Of a stretch of DNA of 64,000 nucleotides, positions 32,449 through 40,924 are shown piece after piece. The notes beneath the pieces were generated by a model. That model was not told where the DNA came from and made no database searches. It saw only the letters and a list, made by a program, of their open reading frames with translations. Numbering within the stretch: the first letter of the stretch is position 1; each line of letters begins with the position of its first letter. The DNA lies in assembly GCF_003289955.1 (NCBI RefSeq), contig NZ_QLZR01000003.1, positions 186,001-250,000 on the forward strand, in the 5' to 3' direction. Origin of the DNA: Planococcus halotolerans (GTDB lineage: Bacteria; Bacillota; Bacilli; Bacillales_A; Planococcaceae). The translations under genes were made by a program, and so were the position numbers.

Positions 32449-33513
32449 GTGCAGAAGAAATGGCTGATTTACGGAGCTTATGGCTATACAGGGGAATTGA
32501 TTGCGAGAGAAGCGAAAAAGCGTGGCTGGAACCCTGTACTGGCCGGCCGGAATCCCGAGATGCTCAATCATCTTGCCAAAGAGCTGGATATGGAAGCGAG
32601 GGTGTTTCCAGTTGGTCCGAATATGGCTGAAAACCTGTCCGACATCGCACTTGTGCTGCACTGTGCCGGTCCTTTCCAAAAGACGAGCGCACCGATGATC
32701 AAGGCGTGCCTTGAAGCGGGAGCAGATTATATGGACATAACCGGTGAAATTTCCGTTTTCGAACACAGTTTTGCGCAGGATGCCAAAGCGAAAGAAGCGG
32801 GCATCACCATTTGTTCGGGTGTCGGATTTGATGTGATTCCGACAGATTGTACAGCGCTTAAGCTGAAAGAGCTGTTGCCGGATGCGACGACTCTTTCACT
32901 CGGCTTTGATTCGGATTCGGGTATTTCGCCGGGCACGTATAAAACGATGATCGAAGGGATGGGTTCCGGCAGTGCAGAGCGGCAGAACGGCCAGCTGATC
33001 CCTGTGTCGATCGGAAGCCAGCGCCGGTCAATCGATTTCGGCCGCGGCATGCGTTCTGCCATGGGTATTCCGTGGGGCGACGTGTCGACCGCATTTCATA
33101 CGACAGGCATCCAGAACATCGCCACTTGGATTCCGATGAAAAAGTCACGCATCGCCGGTGCCCGGCTGTTGAATCCGGCCGGTTCGATTCTTGCGCTGCC
33201 GTTTATCCAGAAAAGATTGAAGAAGTGGATCAGCCTGCGCGTAAAAGGGCCGGATGAAACACGGCGAGCGGGAGCTCCTGCATATATCTGGGGAGAAGCG
33301 CGGAACGAGGCAGGTGTCATAAAAACGGTCCGGATTAAAACGGCGAATGTCTACGACTTAACGGTATATGGAGCACTTGAATCGGTCAGCCGCTTGCTGG
33401 AAGGCGAGTTTCCAAAAGGCAGCTACACGCCGGCAATGCTGTTCGGGTCGGGATTGATCGAAGAGTTGCCGGGTTCAGGGAAGTTTGAAGAAGAGACGAT
33501 TTATCCGGAATGA
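32449..33513 (+). CDS. saccharopine-dehydrogenase-like / trans-acting enoyl reductase-like NAD(P)-binding protein
   Basis: A 354-residue protein with an N-terminal Rossmann domain: KWLIYGAYGYTGELIAREAKKRG (about 3-25) carries the GxxGxxG nucleotide loop, and VLHCAGPFQKTSAPMIKAC and GADYMDITGE (about 67-105) are characteristic of the saccharopine dehydrogenase-like family that includes trans-acting enoyl reductases. The lysine-pathway activity is unlikely; the substrate is unknown. Start GTG 32449 is used because AAGGAAG lies 8 bases before it; a GTG at 32440 overlaps that site. Monocistronic. Confidence 0.8.
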   Translation: MQKKWLIYGAYGYTGELIAREAKKRGWNPVLAGRNPEMLNHLAKELDMEARVFPVGPNMAENLSDIALVLHCAGPFQKTSAPMIKACLEAGADYMDITGEISVFEHSFAQDAKAKEAGITICSGVGFDVIPTDCTALKLKELLPDATTLSLGFDSDSGISPGTYKTMIEGMGSGSAERQNGQLIPVSIGSQRRSIDFGRGMRSAMGIPWGDVSTAFHTTGIQNIATWIPMKKSRIAGARLLNPAGSILALPFIQKRLKKWISLRVKGPDETRRAGAPAYIWGEARNEAGVIKTVRIKTANVYDLTVYGALESVSRLLEGEFPKGSYTPAMLFGSGLIEELPGSGKFEEETIYPE

Positions 33514-33546
33514 TAAATCCTGGTCCACATATTCTTATAAAATGAC

Positions 33547-33594
33547 AAAAGCAATCCAGTAGAATCGCCGCTTCTATGACTGGATTGCTTTTAT
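33547..33594 (+). terminator. bidirectional terminator between convergent genes
   Basis: AAAGCAATCCAGT and ACTGGATTGCTTT form a 13-bp stem, with T-rich flank on one side and A-rich on the other. Confidence 0.85.
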
Positions 33595-33598
33595 CTAT

Positions 33599-34270
33599 TC
33601 AAATAAATCTATGTAAATATCCATCAAATATTTTGTTCATAACTTTCGGTGTGTTTTCTATATAAACATTAATTTGTTCCCTGTTCGATTCGAAGTTGTC
33701 AGAGTCACTTTCCTCTGTTGGGAAATCGGATATTCCTTTTATAATAATGCACTCAACCTCATTCTTCTTGCAGATATAAGCAATTGCACCTGCTTCTGTA
33801 TCGGCTATTATGATGTTGTTTTCTTTAAGTTCCAAATAATCCTTCCACATAACTACTGCTTTGTCAGCTGTGCCGATGGTTCCGGTATAAAAATCATTTC
33901 CGTATTTGGATAAATCAATATCGACTATGAAGGATCGCTTAATGAAGGGCTCAATTTCTTTTACTGTGCAATCATATTGAACGGCTTTATCGGGTACAAA
34001 AATATCCAAATTGCTGAACTGATCATCTATTCCTGCACATGTTCCAGCAACGATTACTTTAGTTAGATTAAATTTAGAGATCATATACTGATTACCGCCG
34101 ACACCATTTGCTTTTCTTATGCCGGTACTATAAAAAATAAGCTCCGCATCCTCGATAGTCCTCAAGAAATACTCGCCATAAGGATAACCGAAACGTTCGT
34201 TATCTTTTATGCTGAAGTATTCCAATGTCGCTTCATATTCCCACTTCGTCGCTATACTTATTCCTATCAT
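33599..34270 (-). CDS. nucleoside phosphorylase-like protein (MTA/SAH nucleosidase type)
   Basis: A 223-residue protein of the PNP/UDP phosphorylase superfamily. IFYSTGIRKANGVGGNQYMI (about 45-64), VIVAGTCAGIDD (about 72-83) and the C-terminal IADTEAGAIAYICKKNEVECIIIKGISD (about 154-181), with Glu in DTEAGAI and Asp in ISDFP at the places of the nucleosidase active-site acid pair, support the 5'-methylthioadenosine/S-adenosylhomocysteine nucleosidase group. It is quite divergent and AT-richer than its neighbours, so acquisition by transfer is possible. Substrate unproven. Confidence 0.72.
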   Translation of the reverse strand: MIGISIATKWEYEATLEYFSIKDNERFGYPYGEYFLRTIEDAELIFYSTGIRKANGVGGNQYMISKFNLTKVIVAGTCAGIDDQFSNLDIFVPDKAVQYDCTVKEIEPFIKRSFIVDIDLSKYGNDFYTGTIGTADKAVVMWKDYLELKENNIIIADTEAGAIAYICKKNEVECIIIKGISDFPTEESDSDNFESNREQINVYIENTPKVMNKIFDGYLHRFI

Positions 34271-34395
34271 TGACTTATCACCCTGCCTCGTAAGTTAAAT
34301 AATATTCGTTCTGAGCTATTATCATTATATTAACATAAAATTCCATTTACTCTTTTTAAAATCCGCTTTTTTTTAAGTAAATTGCTCCTTAAATG

Positions 34396-34420
34396 GTTTA
34401 GCCAGAAATTCTCGGGGAAT
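34396..34420 (+). promoter_or_regulatory. candidate SigB promoter of the RsbR paralogue
   Basis: GTTTAG, 13 bases, GGGAAT: one mismatch per hexamer to the SigB consensus. It lies 68 bases before the start codon. Confidence 0.5.
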
Positions 34421-34487
34421 AGTAAGAAAAAACACCTTATATAAGTTTTGTATAACCAATTACGAGGCTGACTGCAAGGAGAGAGGA

Positions 34488-35303
34488 ATGGACAATATAC
34501 TTAATAAAGTAGCAAAATTCATCAAAGAAGAAAATAATGCTTTAACAGAGAATCTGTTGGGGCAGGCAACAGAAGAGCTGCAGTTAAATTTATCGAATGA
34601 TCAGCTGGCCAGGCATCACGAATTAATCGGACTCCTTTTGGATAAGGTTGCACTTGGCTTATTAAGCACCCGCCAGGAAACCCTGGATATGGAAATGGAT
34701 TATGATATCGATCATTTCTTTTACTACGACGGGACGCTTCTGAAAAATACGGTTGAAATCATCAGCACGTTTCGCCTGTCGCTTCTGCAGGAATTGCAGG
34801 ACAGGGGCGTACTGGAGAACAGCAGCGCCGCTGAAATTTCCAGGCTTTATCATCATGTGATTTACATTTTTGATGATGCACTTCGGAAAACGACAACGAA
34901 TTTCAATTTGGAAAACCAGAAAATACTGGATGCCAACGAACAGGAAATCATGGAACTGGCTGCGCCGATCGTTCCGATCAAAAGTGGAGTCGGCGTTATG
35001 CCGCTCATTGGAGAATTCACCGATTCAAGGGCAACTTATCTTTCGACGGAAGTTATTCCGAAGGTAGTGGAATTGGATATCGAGGAACTCGTGATCGACT
35101 TTTCTGGAATCCATCATTTCGATACAAATGTGGCGCAGCAGATTTTCCAGATTCGGGACATCTTGCAGCTGCTTGGAATAAAACCGGTGTTGACGGGAAT
35201 TCGGCCGGTGATTGCGCATACCGCTGTCAGTTTGGGAATCAACTTGAACGATATGCAGACTTATGGGACTGTGAAAGAATTCCTGGAACTTACGAAACAA
35301 TAA
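34488..35303 (+). CDS. RsbR-family STAS protein with both phospho-threonines
   Basis: A 271-residue RsbR-type co-antagonist: helical sensor-like N-terminal half (1-150) and STAS domain (about 165-268) with VIDFSGIHHFDTNVAQQIF and LTGIRPVIAHTAVSLG. The Thr in FDTNVA corresponds to RsbR Thr171 and the Thr in IAHTAV to Thr205, the two sites phosphorylated by RsbT, so this copy could be a full stressosome member. RsbS, RsbT and SigB genes are not in the window. Start ATG follows GGAGAGAGGA. A SigB-like promoter upstream would give autoregulation. Sensory ligand unknown. Confidence 0.85.
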   Translation: MDNILNKVAKFIKEENNALTENLLGQATEELQLNLSNDQLARHHELIGLLLDKVALGLLSTRQETLDMEMDYDIDHFFYYDGTLLKNTVEIISTFRLSLLQELQDRGVLENSSAAEISRLYHHVIYIFDDALRKTTTNFNLENQKILDANEQEIMELAAPIVPIKSGVGVMPLIGEFTDSRATYLSTEVIPKVVELDIEELVIDFSGIHHFDTNVAQQIFQIRDILQLLGIKPVLTGIRPVIAHTAVSLGINLNDMQTYGTVKEFLELTKQ

Positions 35304-35310
35304 GGGGAAA

Positions 35311-35351
35311 TCGTCGGCTGAACGGTAAGCTGGCGGTTTTTCTTTTTTGAT
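35311..35351 (+). terminator. terminator of the RsbR paralogue
   Basis: ATCGTCGGCT pairs with AGCTGGCGGT (two wobbles, one mismatch) and is followed by TTTTTCTTTTTT. Confidence 0.7.
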
Positions 35352-35399
35352 TTGCCTGCGTTATCCAAGTGGAATTACTGAAAAAAATAAATGACGTGC

Positions 35400-35427
35400 T
35401 TGACTTGTTTACAGAACATGCTAAGAT
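35400..35427 (+). promoter_or_regulatory. promoter of the T-box leader
   Basis: TTGACT at 35400-35405 and TAAGAT at 35422-35427 with a 16-bp spacer, followed about 10 bases on by the start of the leader. Confidence 0.5.
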
Positions 35428-35439
35428 TATGAAAATTGA

Positions 35440-35669
35440 AAGCGGCTATACGAACGTTGAATGATGATTGAGTAGGCTAATTGCGGGCAGCAGGAAGAGA
35501 CTGGATGAGTGGTGCAAATTCAGGCAGCAATATAGGTGAATTACGCCATCTGTAATTTCGACGATGAATGAAGTGGATGTTCCGGCGAGAAATCGGGATG
35601 TCAAATTGGGTGGTAACGCGGAGAAAGTCTTCGTCCCTTTGTTTAGGGGACGTGGGCTTTCTTTTTTTC
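35440..35669 (+). promoter_or_regulatory. T-box leader, tyrosine-type, of the NhaC-family gene
   Basis: The T-box sequence TGGTAACGCG lies at 35611-35620, followed by a terminator: AGAAAG-CTTCGTCCC against GGGGACGTGGGCTTTCT, then seven T (35622-35669). Upstream, AGAGAC and GGTGCAAA match the distal part of stem I, and the specifier position after it reads GAAT-TAC-GCC, so the specifier codon is most likely TAC (tyrosine). Uncharged tRNA-Tyr should therefore turn on the downstream transporter. The specifier is assigned by eye from the stem I layout. Confidence 0.88.
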
Positions 35670-35706
35670 GTTTTAAATACTTTCTAGAATCCAGGGGGAA
35701 TCGGCA

Positions 35707-37092
35707 ATGTTTCGTATCAAAGCAGTGTTATCACCGAGTTTTACAGAAGCGGTTGTGCTTGTGGCAATCGTAGTAGCAATTATCAGTTCCAGCATCATCT
35801 TTTTTGAAGCTCCTCCGCATGTACCGATTCTATTATCGATTTTGCTTTTGATTTGCTACGGCTTGGTTAAAAAGATATCGTACAAGGAATTGGAACGCGG
35901 TTTAGTGGAAGGCGCGGGAGCAGGGATGAGCGCGGTATTCCTGTTTTTCTTTATCGGTATACTGATCAGCAGCTGGATGCTGAGCGGTACTATTCCGACT
36001 TTGATCTTTGCTGGCTTTAATCTGGTTACGCCACTCTTTTTCTTTGCCATCGTTTTTATCATCACTTCAATCATCGGTTTATCCATCGGCAGTTCCTTGA
36101 CCACCGTCGCTACGGTGGGTGTAGCTGTTATCGGGATCGCCGGTGCACTTGATCTGTCGCTTGCCGTCACGGCGGGTGCCATTGTTTCCGGTGCATTCTT
36201 CGGCGATAAAATGTCTCCGCTATCGGACACAACAAATCTGGCATCATCAATTGTAGGCGTCGATCTGTTTGAACACATCCGGAACATGAGCTGGACGACA
36301 ATTCCAGCATTCCTTCTGACATTGATTTTCTTTGGGCTCATGTCGCCGTCGATTACACTCGACAATACGGCAGATATTGCGCTGTTTAAAGAAGGATTGC
36401 TGGAGACCGGCTTAATTCATTGGTACTCAGTCATTCCTTTACTCGTCCTAATCGCATTGACAATCATGAAAGTGCCGGCGTTAATGACATTGGCTGCGAG
36501 CTCGATTGCTGCCATTATCGTTTCGCTGTTTCATCAAAGCCTTCAAGTTTCTCAGACGCTCGGTGTTTTATTCGGCGGCTATGTCTCGGCGACCGGCATT
36601 GAAGAAGTTGATGCCCTTCTTTCAAGAGGCGGCATGGAAAGCATGTTCTTTACCATCGGCCTGGTGCTGCTGGCACTCAGCATGGGCGGCTTATTATTCA
36701 CTTTAGGAATCGTTCAATGTTTACTAATGAAAATTGAAAGCCTGTTGAAAAAGGTTTCTTCCGTTATTGTAGCTTCTGCTTTGACGGCAATCGGCGTCAA
36801 CATTTTAATCGGAGAACAATATCTATCGATTCTGCTTACAGGACAGGCCTTTCAAGGTCCATACGAAAAGTTGGGTCTGGCAGGAAAGAACTTAAGCCGG
36901 GTTATGGAAGACGCTGGAACGGTTGTGAATCCCCTCGTTCCATGGAGTGTCTGCGGTATTTTCATCACGTCTGTCCTTGGCGTATCGACTCTTGAATACT
37001 TGCCGTTTGCGTTCTTCTGTCTATTGTCACCAGTATTGACTGTTCTGTTTGGAATCAGTGGAAAAACGTTGACGTACACTAAAAATGCCTAA
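35707..37092 (+). CDS. NhaC-family transporter (probable tyrosine uptake)
   Basis: A 461-residue membrane protein with about 11-12 helices, of the NhaC sodium/proton antiporter family: SSIIGLSIGSSLTTVATVGVAVIGIA-type segment (about 118-140), SGAFFGDKMSPLSDTTNLAS (about 160-179), and EDAGTVVNPLVPWSVCG (about 400-416). NhaC proteins normally exchange Na+ for H+ or, as in MleN, malate for lactate. A T-box that reads as tyrosine-specific controls the gene; comparative studies of T-boxes have proposed that such NhaC paralogues import tyrosine. That is inference from regulation, not from the protein sequence. Confidence 0.87.
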   Translation: MFRIKAVLSPSFTEAVVLVAIVVAIISSSIIFFEAPPHVPILLSILLLICYGLVKKISYKELERGLVEGAGAGMSAVFLFFFIGILISSWMLSGTIPTLIFAGFNLVTPLFFFAIVFIITSIIGLSIGSSLTTVATVGVAVIGIAGALDLSLAVTAGAIVSGAFFGDKMSPLSDTTNLASSIVGVDLFEHIRNMSWTTIPAFLLTLIFFGLMSPSITLDNTADIALFKEGLLETGLIHWYSVIPLLVLIALTIMKVPALMTLAASSIAAIIVSLFHQSLQVSQTLGVLFGGYVSATGIEEVDALLSRGGMESMFFTIGLVLLALSMGGLLFTLGIVQCLLMKIESLLKKVSSVIVASALTAIGVNILIGEQYLSILLTGQAFQGPYEKLGLAGKNLSRVMEDAGTVVNPLVPWSVCGIFITSVLGVSTLEYLPFAFFCLLSPVLTVLFGISGKTLTYTKNA

Positions 37093-37224
37093 AGACAATA
37101 GTAGTTGGGCAAAAGCACTACCAATTTCTGAATGTTAGTGGCTGTTTCTGCTAGCTTCGTTTACCATAGACGGTAGAAGCCGACCATCAGGAATCCACCA
37201 TTCGAATATGAAAGGAGTTTTCAT

Positions 37225-37545
37225 ATGGAAATCGGGATTGAAATTTTCCACATTGTCCTGCCGATCATTCTTGTGGGAGCAATTTCGCTCTTTGTAATTC
37301 TCAGACTTAAAGAGAAGCAGAAGAGGGGGACGCTCGCCAAGAAAGAAACAACAGCTGCCCAGAGTTTACTGGACAGTCTGATTCCTTTAGGAATGGTATG
37401 TGGCACTGCACTCGGTTTAGTCCTCAGTATATTCCTTCCGTTTTCAATGGCAACAGGCATTACGTTTGGCGCTGGATTAGGGCTGCTCGGCGGTTATTTT
37501 GCTTATGAATTTTACAGTAAGCAAGAAGAGCCGAATATCCAGTAG
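37225..37545 (+). CDS. small membrane protein, two to three helices
   Basis: A 106-residue protein with a membrane helix at about 9-26, a basic loop with KEKQKRGTLAKKE, and a glycine-rich hydrophobic hairpin at about 52-95 (SLIPLGMVCGTALGLVLSIFLP and GITFGAGLGLLGGYFA). ATG follows AAAGGAGTTTTCAT. It could be read through from the nhaC-like gene 132 bases upstream, but that gap shows no terminator or clear promoter. No known family recognised. Confidence 0.72.
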   Translation: MEIGIEIFHIVLPIILVGAISLFVILRLKEKQKRGTLAKKETTAAQSLLDSLIPLGMVCGTALGLVLSIFLPFSMATGITFGAGLGLLGGYFAYEFYSKQEEPNIQ

Positions 37546-37551
37546 AGAATA

Positions 37552-37597
37552 AAAGCAGTGAAGCAGTCAGGAATTAAGCTGACCGCTTCACTGCTTT
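37552..37597 (+). terminator. bidirectional terminator between convergent genes
   Basis: AAAGCAGTGAAGC-GTCAG pairs with CTGAC-GCTTCACTGCTTT; T-run on one side, A-rich on the other. Confidence 0.88.
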
Positions 37598-38422
37598 TTA
37601 TTTATTGCTGTACAGGTAGTAATCCTGGGCATGCATGACTTCAAAGCCAACTGATTCATACAAACCTAGTGCCTGGGCATTCTTGGTTTCCACATCCAGA
37701 TGCACGGAATAGCCGAGGTCATGCTGGTGCTTGACTGTGCGCCGCAATACTTTACGGCCAATGCCTTTTCCTTGGTGCTCCGGAAGAATTGAAAAACCAT
37801 AGATCCATGCCTCGTTGCTTTTTCTGGCTACCCGAATTTTTCCGACGGTTTCTCCATCTGCATCGATCATCAGCATTTCCGTATCTTCGTCTCCGTCCAG
37901 CCGGGTTTCCATAGCTCTGGCATCCTCTTTTGAATAACCGAATGCTTCCACATCGAGCCGAATCCTAACTTCAAGATCTTCATTTGTCGCTGTGCGTAAT
38001 TGGAAGCCGGACACATCTTCGAGAGGCTGGGGTTTCCACTCCATCTGATGTTCGGTAAAAGAATAAACGGCTCCGATATTCCTTAGGAATTCCTTTGCTG
38101 CTGCTGAACTGGCGGGGGCATTCAATAAAATTTTGTTGAAGCCGTTCTGTCTTACAGCAGCCATCGCTTGATCAAAGAGTTTGGAGAAATGTCCCTTTCT
38201 GCGTTCATCCGGCTTCACCATTCCCGTCACTTCTACTGTTGAACCGAATGAATACAATCCGATAAAAGCAATCAGTTTATCATTTTCATAATATAAATGA
38301 TCAAGTTGAGTGGAATCTCTGTTTCGGAGCATCTCCCAATTCAACTTTAGTTCAAGATCATCGTATAATTCCACTTCTTTTTGGAGTTGTTCTATCTCGT
38401 GAAGTTGTTGCGTTGTTAACAT
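37598..38422 (-). CDS. tandem GNAT-domain N-acetyltransferase
   Basis: A 274-residue protein with two GNAT folds. The first (about 1-130) contains VKPDERRKGHFSKLFDQAM; the second (about 140-274) contains the acetyl-CoA loop ILPEHQGKGIGRKVLR (about 213-228) and ends with ETKNAQALGLYESVGFEV, both typical. Only the second keeps the full Q/RxxGxG/A motif, so the first may be a substrate-binding half. ATG 38422 follows GAGGAGAAA; the longer frame to 38476 lacks a site. The acceptor is unknown. Confidence 0.82.
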   Translation of the reverse strand: MLTTQQLHEIEQLQKEVELYDDLELKLNWEMLRNRDSTQLDHLYYENDKLIAFIGLYSFGSTVEVTGMVKPDERRKGHFSKLFDQAMAAVRQNGFNKILLNAPASSAAAKEFLRNIGAVYSFTEHQMEWKPQPLEDVSGFQLRTATNEDLEVRIRLDVEAFGYSKEDARAMETRLDGDEDTEMLMIDADGETVGKIRVARKSNEAWIYGFSILPEHQGKGIGRKVLRRTVKHQHDLGYSVHLDVETKNAQALGLYESVGFEVMHAQDYYLYSNK

Positions 38423-38666
38423 GTTTTTCTCCTCAATAAATAAATTTGAATATTCGCCATCATTGAAGTTTCTCATATTCTTTTAAAGGAAGCAACGTCG
38501 CAGTTGATTCATTGTCAGGACAAGATTAGATTTACTTATTAAAAACTTATTCGCAGATTCTTCTGTAATTTAACTGGGATTCTTAAATAGAATGATACAA
38601 TTGAGTTAAGTTACGTACGATTCGTTTAAGAAGTGGTTAAGAATAAATCCTTATAGGAGGGGAAAC

Positions 38667-38909
38667 ATGGGTATCTTGCTGGCGATAATATTTGGAATCT
38701 CGATTTTGCTGTCGGTATTTGCGTTATTTTATGTAACCATTGCACGCAGTTGGCAGAGTTTTATTGTACTGGGATTGGCAACTCTTCCGGTTTCTTTCTA
38801 CTTATTATCAGGTGAGATGCCCGTCCAGGCCGCTGGATTAATTTCAGCAGGGTGTTTTATTGTATCCGGCTTTTTATTCATACAGAATAAACAAAAGAAG
38901 CTGGTATAA
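38667..38909 (+). CDS. small three-helix membrane protein
   Basis: An 80-residue hydrophobic protein with helices at about 3-24, 30-48 and 54-72 and a short basic tail (NKQKKLV). Start ATG follows TAGGAGGGG, a strong site, and a terminator follows the gene. No family recognised. Probably a real small membrane protein. Confidence 0.7.
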   Translation: MGILLAIIFGISILLSVFALFYVTIARSWQSFIVLGLATLPVSFYLLSGEMPVQAAGLISAGCFIVSGFLFIQNKQKKLV

Positions 38910-38957
38910 GATGTTCCATTTAGTTCCCGGTTACTACCTAACTTAGCCAAGCCAAAC

Positions 38958-39005
38958 ATAAAAGGAGAAAAGATGCGATTCATATAGCTTCTTTTCTCCT
39001 TTTTC
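38958..39005 (+). terminator. terminator of the three-helix membrane protein gene
   Basis: AAAGGAGAAAAGA pairs with TCTTTTCTCCTTT and is followed by TTCTTTTCC. Confidence 0.82.
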
Positions 39006-39193
39006 TTTTCCTTTAAATACGTGTTTATGACCCTTACACAATAACTATACAAACTGAGTTTCCAAGTTTAAAATTGAGGGAATAAGAAGGAGTAGTGCCA
39101 CATTCTGAATAAAGCCCTCTTATAAAGATACTTCTGCAAACTTCAGCCGGCTGGGTAGACTAAAATACTGTGGGAATGAAAGGCGGTACATAT

Positions 39194-40699
39194 ATGAGTA
39201 ATGCTGGAAAATCCGTAATCGTGATTGGGGGAGGGCTTGGCGGTTTGTCTGCTGCTATTTCACTTGCGCAAAAAGGTTATGCGGTTTCATTATATGAGAA
39301 GAATAACCATATCGGCGGCAAAGTGAATCGCCTGGAACAGGACGGTTTCGGTTTCGACCTGGGTCCGTCCATTTTAACGATGCCGCATATTTTCGATAAA
39401 TTATTCCGCGGGAGCGGCAAGCGGATGGAGGATTACATACAGATGAAGCGGCTAAACCGGGAATGGCGTTCGTTCTTTCCTGACGGCACCGTGCTGGATC
39501 TATACCGCAATCTTCACATGATGGAGCGGACAAATCCTGCTCTTTCCAAAAAGGATATCAAAGAATATTATTCACTGTTGAAATATTCACAGCGGATCTA
39601 TAAAACGACTGAACACAGTTATTTGGCAGAAGGCTTCGAGTCGCCGAAAGAAGCGGTCGCACAAAACGGCATCCTGGCGACATTGGTCGGCTTTGATCTG
39701 ACGTCGACGATGTACGAGGGGATTTCCAAGCGCATCAGCAATCCGCATTTGCGTGATATGCTGTCGTATTTCGTCAAATACGTCGGCTCTTCTCCATACA
39801 GCGCGCCGGCTGTGCTCAATATGATGATTTATATGCAGCATGCGCAGGGCTGCTGGTATGTACCGGGCGGAATGCACAAGCTGGCGGAAGGCCTGACGAA
39901 ACTGGCGGAAGAAGAAGGTGTGCAAATTCATACTGGCATGGGTGTAGTCCGTGCCCGCACGAATAAAGATAAGAAGATCGCAGGTGTTGAACTCGAAGAT
40001 GGTTCATTCCAGACTGCTGATTATTATGTGTCCAATATGGAAGTGATTCCGTTTTACCGGGAAATGGTGGACGCGGATGACAAGTTTGTCGAGAAGCTCG
40101 AGAAAAAATACGAACCGGCGAGTTCAGGGCTTGTGCTGCACTTGGGTGTGAAGAAAACGTATCCGTTCCTGAACCATCATAATTTCTTCTTCTCTGAAAA
40201 TCTGAAAGAACAGATGGAGAAAGTGTTTGAGAAACACGAGCTGCCGGATGATCCTACCATTTATCTTGTTAACGTCAATAAAACAGACCCGATGCAGGCA
40301 CCGGAAGGACACGAAAACATCAAGATCCTGCCACACATTCCATACATTCAGGACAAGACGTTTACGCCGGAACAGTATCTGGAATTTGAAAACCGTGTCA
40401 TCGATAAGCTCGAACGCATGGGCCTTGATGGACTGCGGGAAAATATCGTAACGCGCGACGTCTGGACGCCGCATGATATAGAACGTGTCTATGGCTCCGA
40501 CCGCGGCGCCATTTACGGCACCGTTTCCGATAAAAAACGAAATGGCGGATTTAAACATAAAAAGCAGAGTGAACTTTATGATAACCTGTATTTTGTCGGA
40601 GGTACGGTCAATCCTGGCGGCGGCATGCCAATGGTGACGCTAAGCGGCCAGCAGGTGAGCGACAAAATTGTGAAGCGTGACCAGGTGAAAAAACGTTAA
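39194..40699 (+). CDS. CrtN/CrtI-family carotenoid desaturase or oxygenase
   Basis: A 501-residue FAD-dependent amine-oxidase-like enzyme of the phytoene desaturase family. The N-terminal VIVIGGGLGGLSAAISLAQKGY (about 7-28) followed by the EKNNHIGGK binds FAD; FDLGPSILTMPHIFDKLF and the C-terminal YFVGGTVNPGGGMPMVTLSGQQVSDKI (about 462-489) are family signatures. In staphylococci and planococci such proteins desaturate diapophytoene (CrtN) or oxidise the end group (CrtP). No crtM synthase or other carotenoid gene neighbours it, so which step it performs is undecided. ATG 39194 follows GAAAGGCGG. Confidence 0.85.
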   Translation: MSNAGKSVIVIGGGLGGLSAAISLAQKGYAVSLYEKNNHIGGKVNRLEQDGFGFDLGPSILTMPHIFDKLFRGSGKRMEDYIQMKRLNREWRSFFPDGTVLDLYRNLHMMERTNPALSKKDIKEYYSLLKYSQRIYKTTEHSYLAEGFESPKEAVAQNGILATLVGFDLTSTMYEGISKRISNPHLRDMLSYFVKYVGSSPYSAPAVLNMMIYMQHAQGCWYVPGGMHKLAEGLTKLAEEEGVQIHTGMGVVRARTNKDKKIAGVELEDGSFQTADYYVSNMEVIPFYREMVDADDKFVEKLEKKYEPASSGLVLHLGVKKTYPFLNHHNFFFSENLKEQMEKVFEKHELPDDPTIYLVNVNKTDPMQAPEGHENIKILPHIPYIQDKTFTPEQYLEFENRVIDKLERMGLDGLRENIVTRDVWTPHDIERVYGSDRGAIYGTVSDKKRNGGFKHKKQSELYDNLYFVGGTVNPGGGMPMVTLSGQQVSDKIVKRDQVKKR

Positions 40700-40721
40700 A
40701 GGAAAGTATAAAAGCAATCCC

Positions 40722-40768
40722 GGTCGGTGTGAGAAATTTTATTTCTTGCATCGGAATTTTAGTTTTGT
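40722..40768 (+). terminator. terminator of the carotenoid desaturase gene
   Basis: CGGTGTGAGAAAT and ATTTCTTGCATCG pair over 13 positions (some G-U) with a three-base loop, followed by AATTTTAGTTTTG. Confidence 0.6.
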
Positions 40769-40835
40769 TTATAGCATCATAAAAAATACTTTTATTTAGA
40801 ATTATTTCATAATATTTACATGCTGTAATGAGAAA

Positions 40836-40873
40836 TTAACACTTCCATAAAATTAGCTTCACATTCTTACTCT
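40836..40873 (+). promoter_or_regulatory. possible PhoP binding repeats upstream of alkaline phosphatase
   Basis: TTAACA (40836), TTCACA (40858) and TTACTC (40868) are spaced by 22 and about 10-11 bp, as in Pho boxes made of TTNACA direct repeats with 11-bp period. A further TTTACA lies at 40815. Confidence 0.4.
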
Positions 40874-40924
40874 ACACTTGGAATCGGCAACAAAATACAA
40901 GAGCGATTACAGGAGGGTATTAAG

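Noticed and set aside
38620-38650. SigB promoter before the small membrane gene at 38667
   Set aside because: GTTTAA is present, but at 11 bp it faces GAATAA, a poor -10 at too short a spacing.
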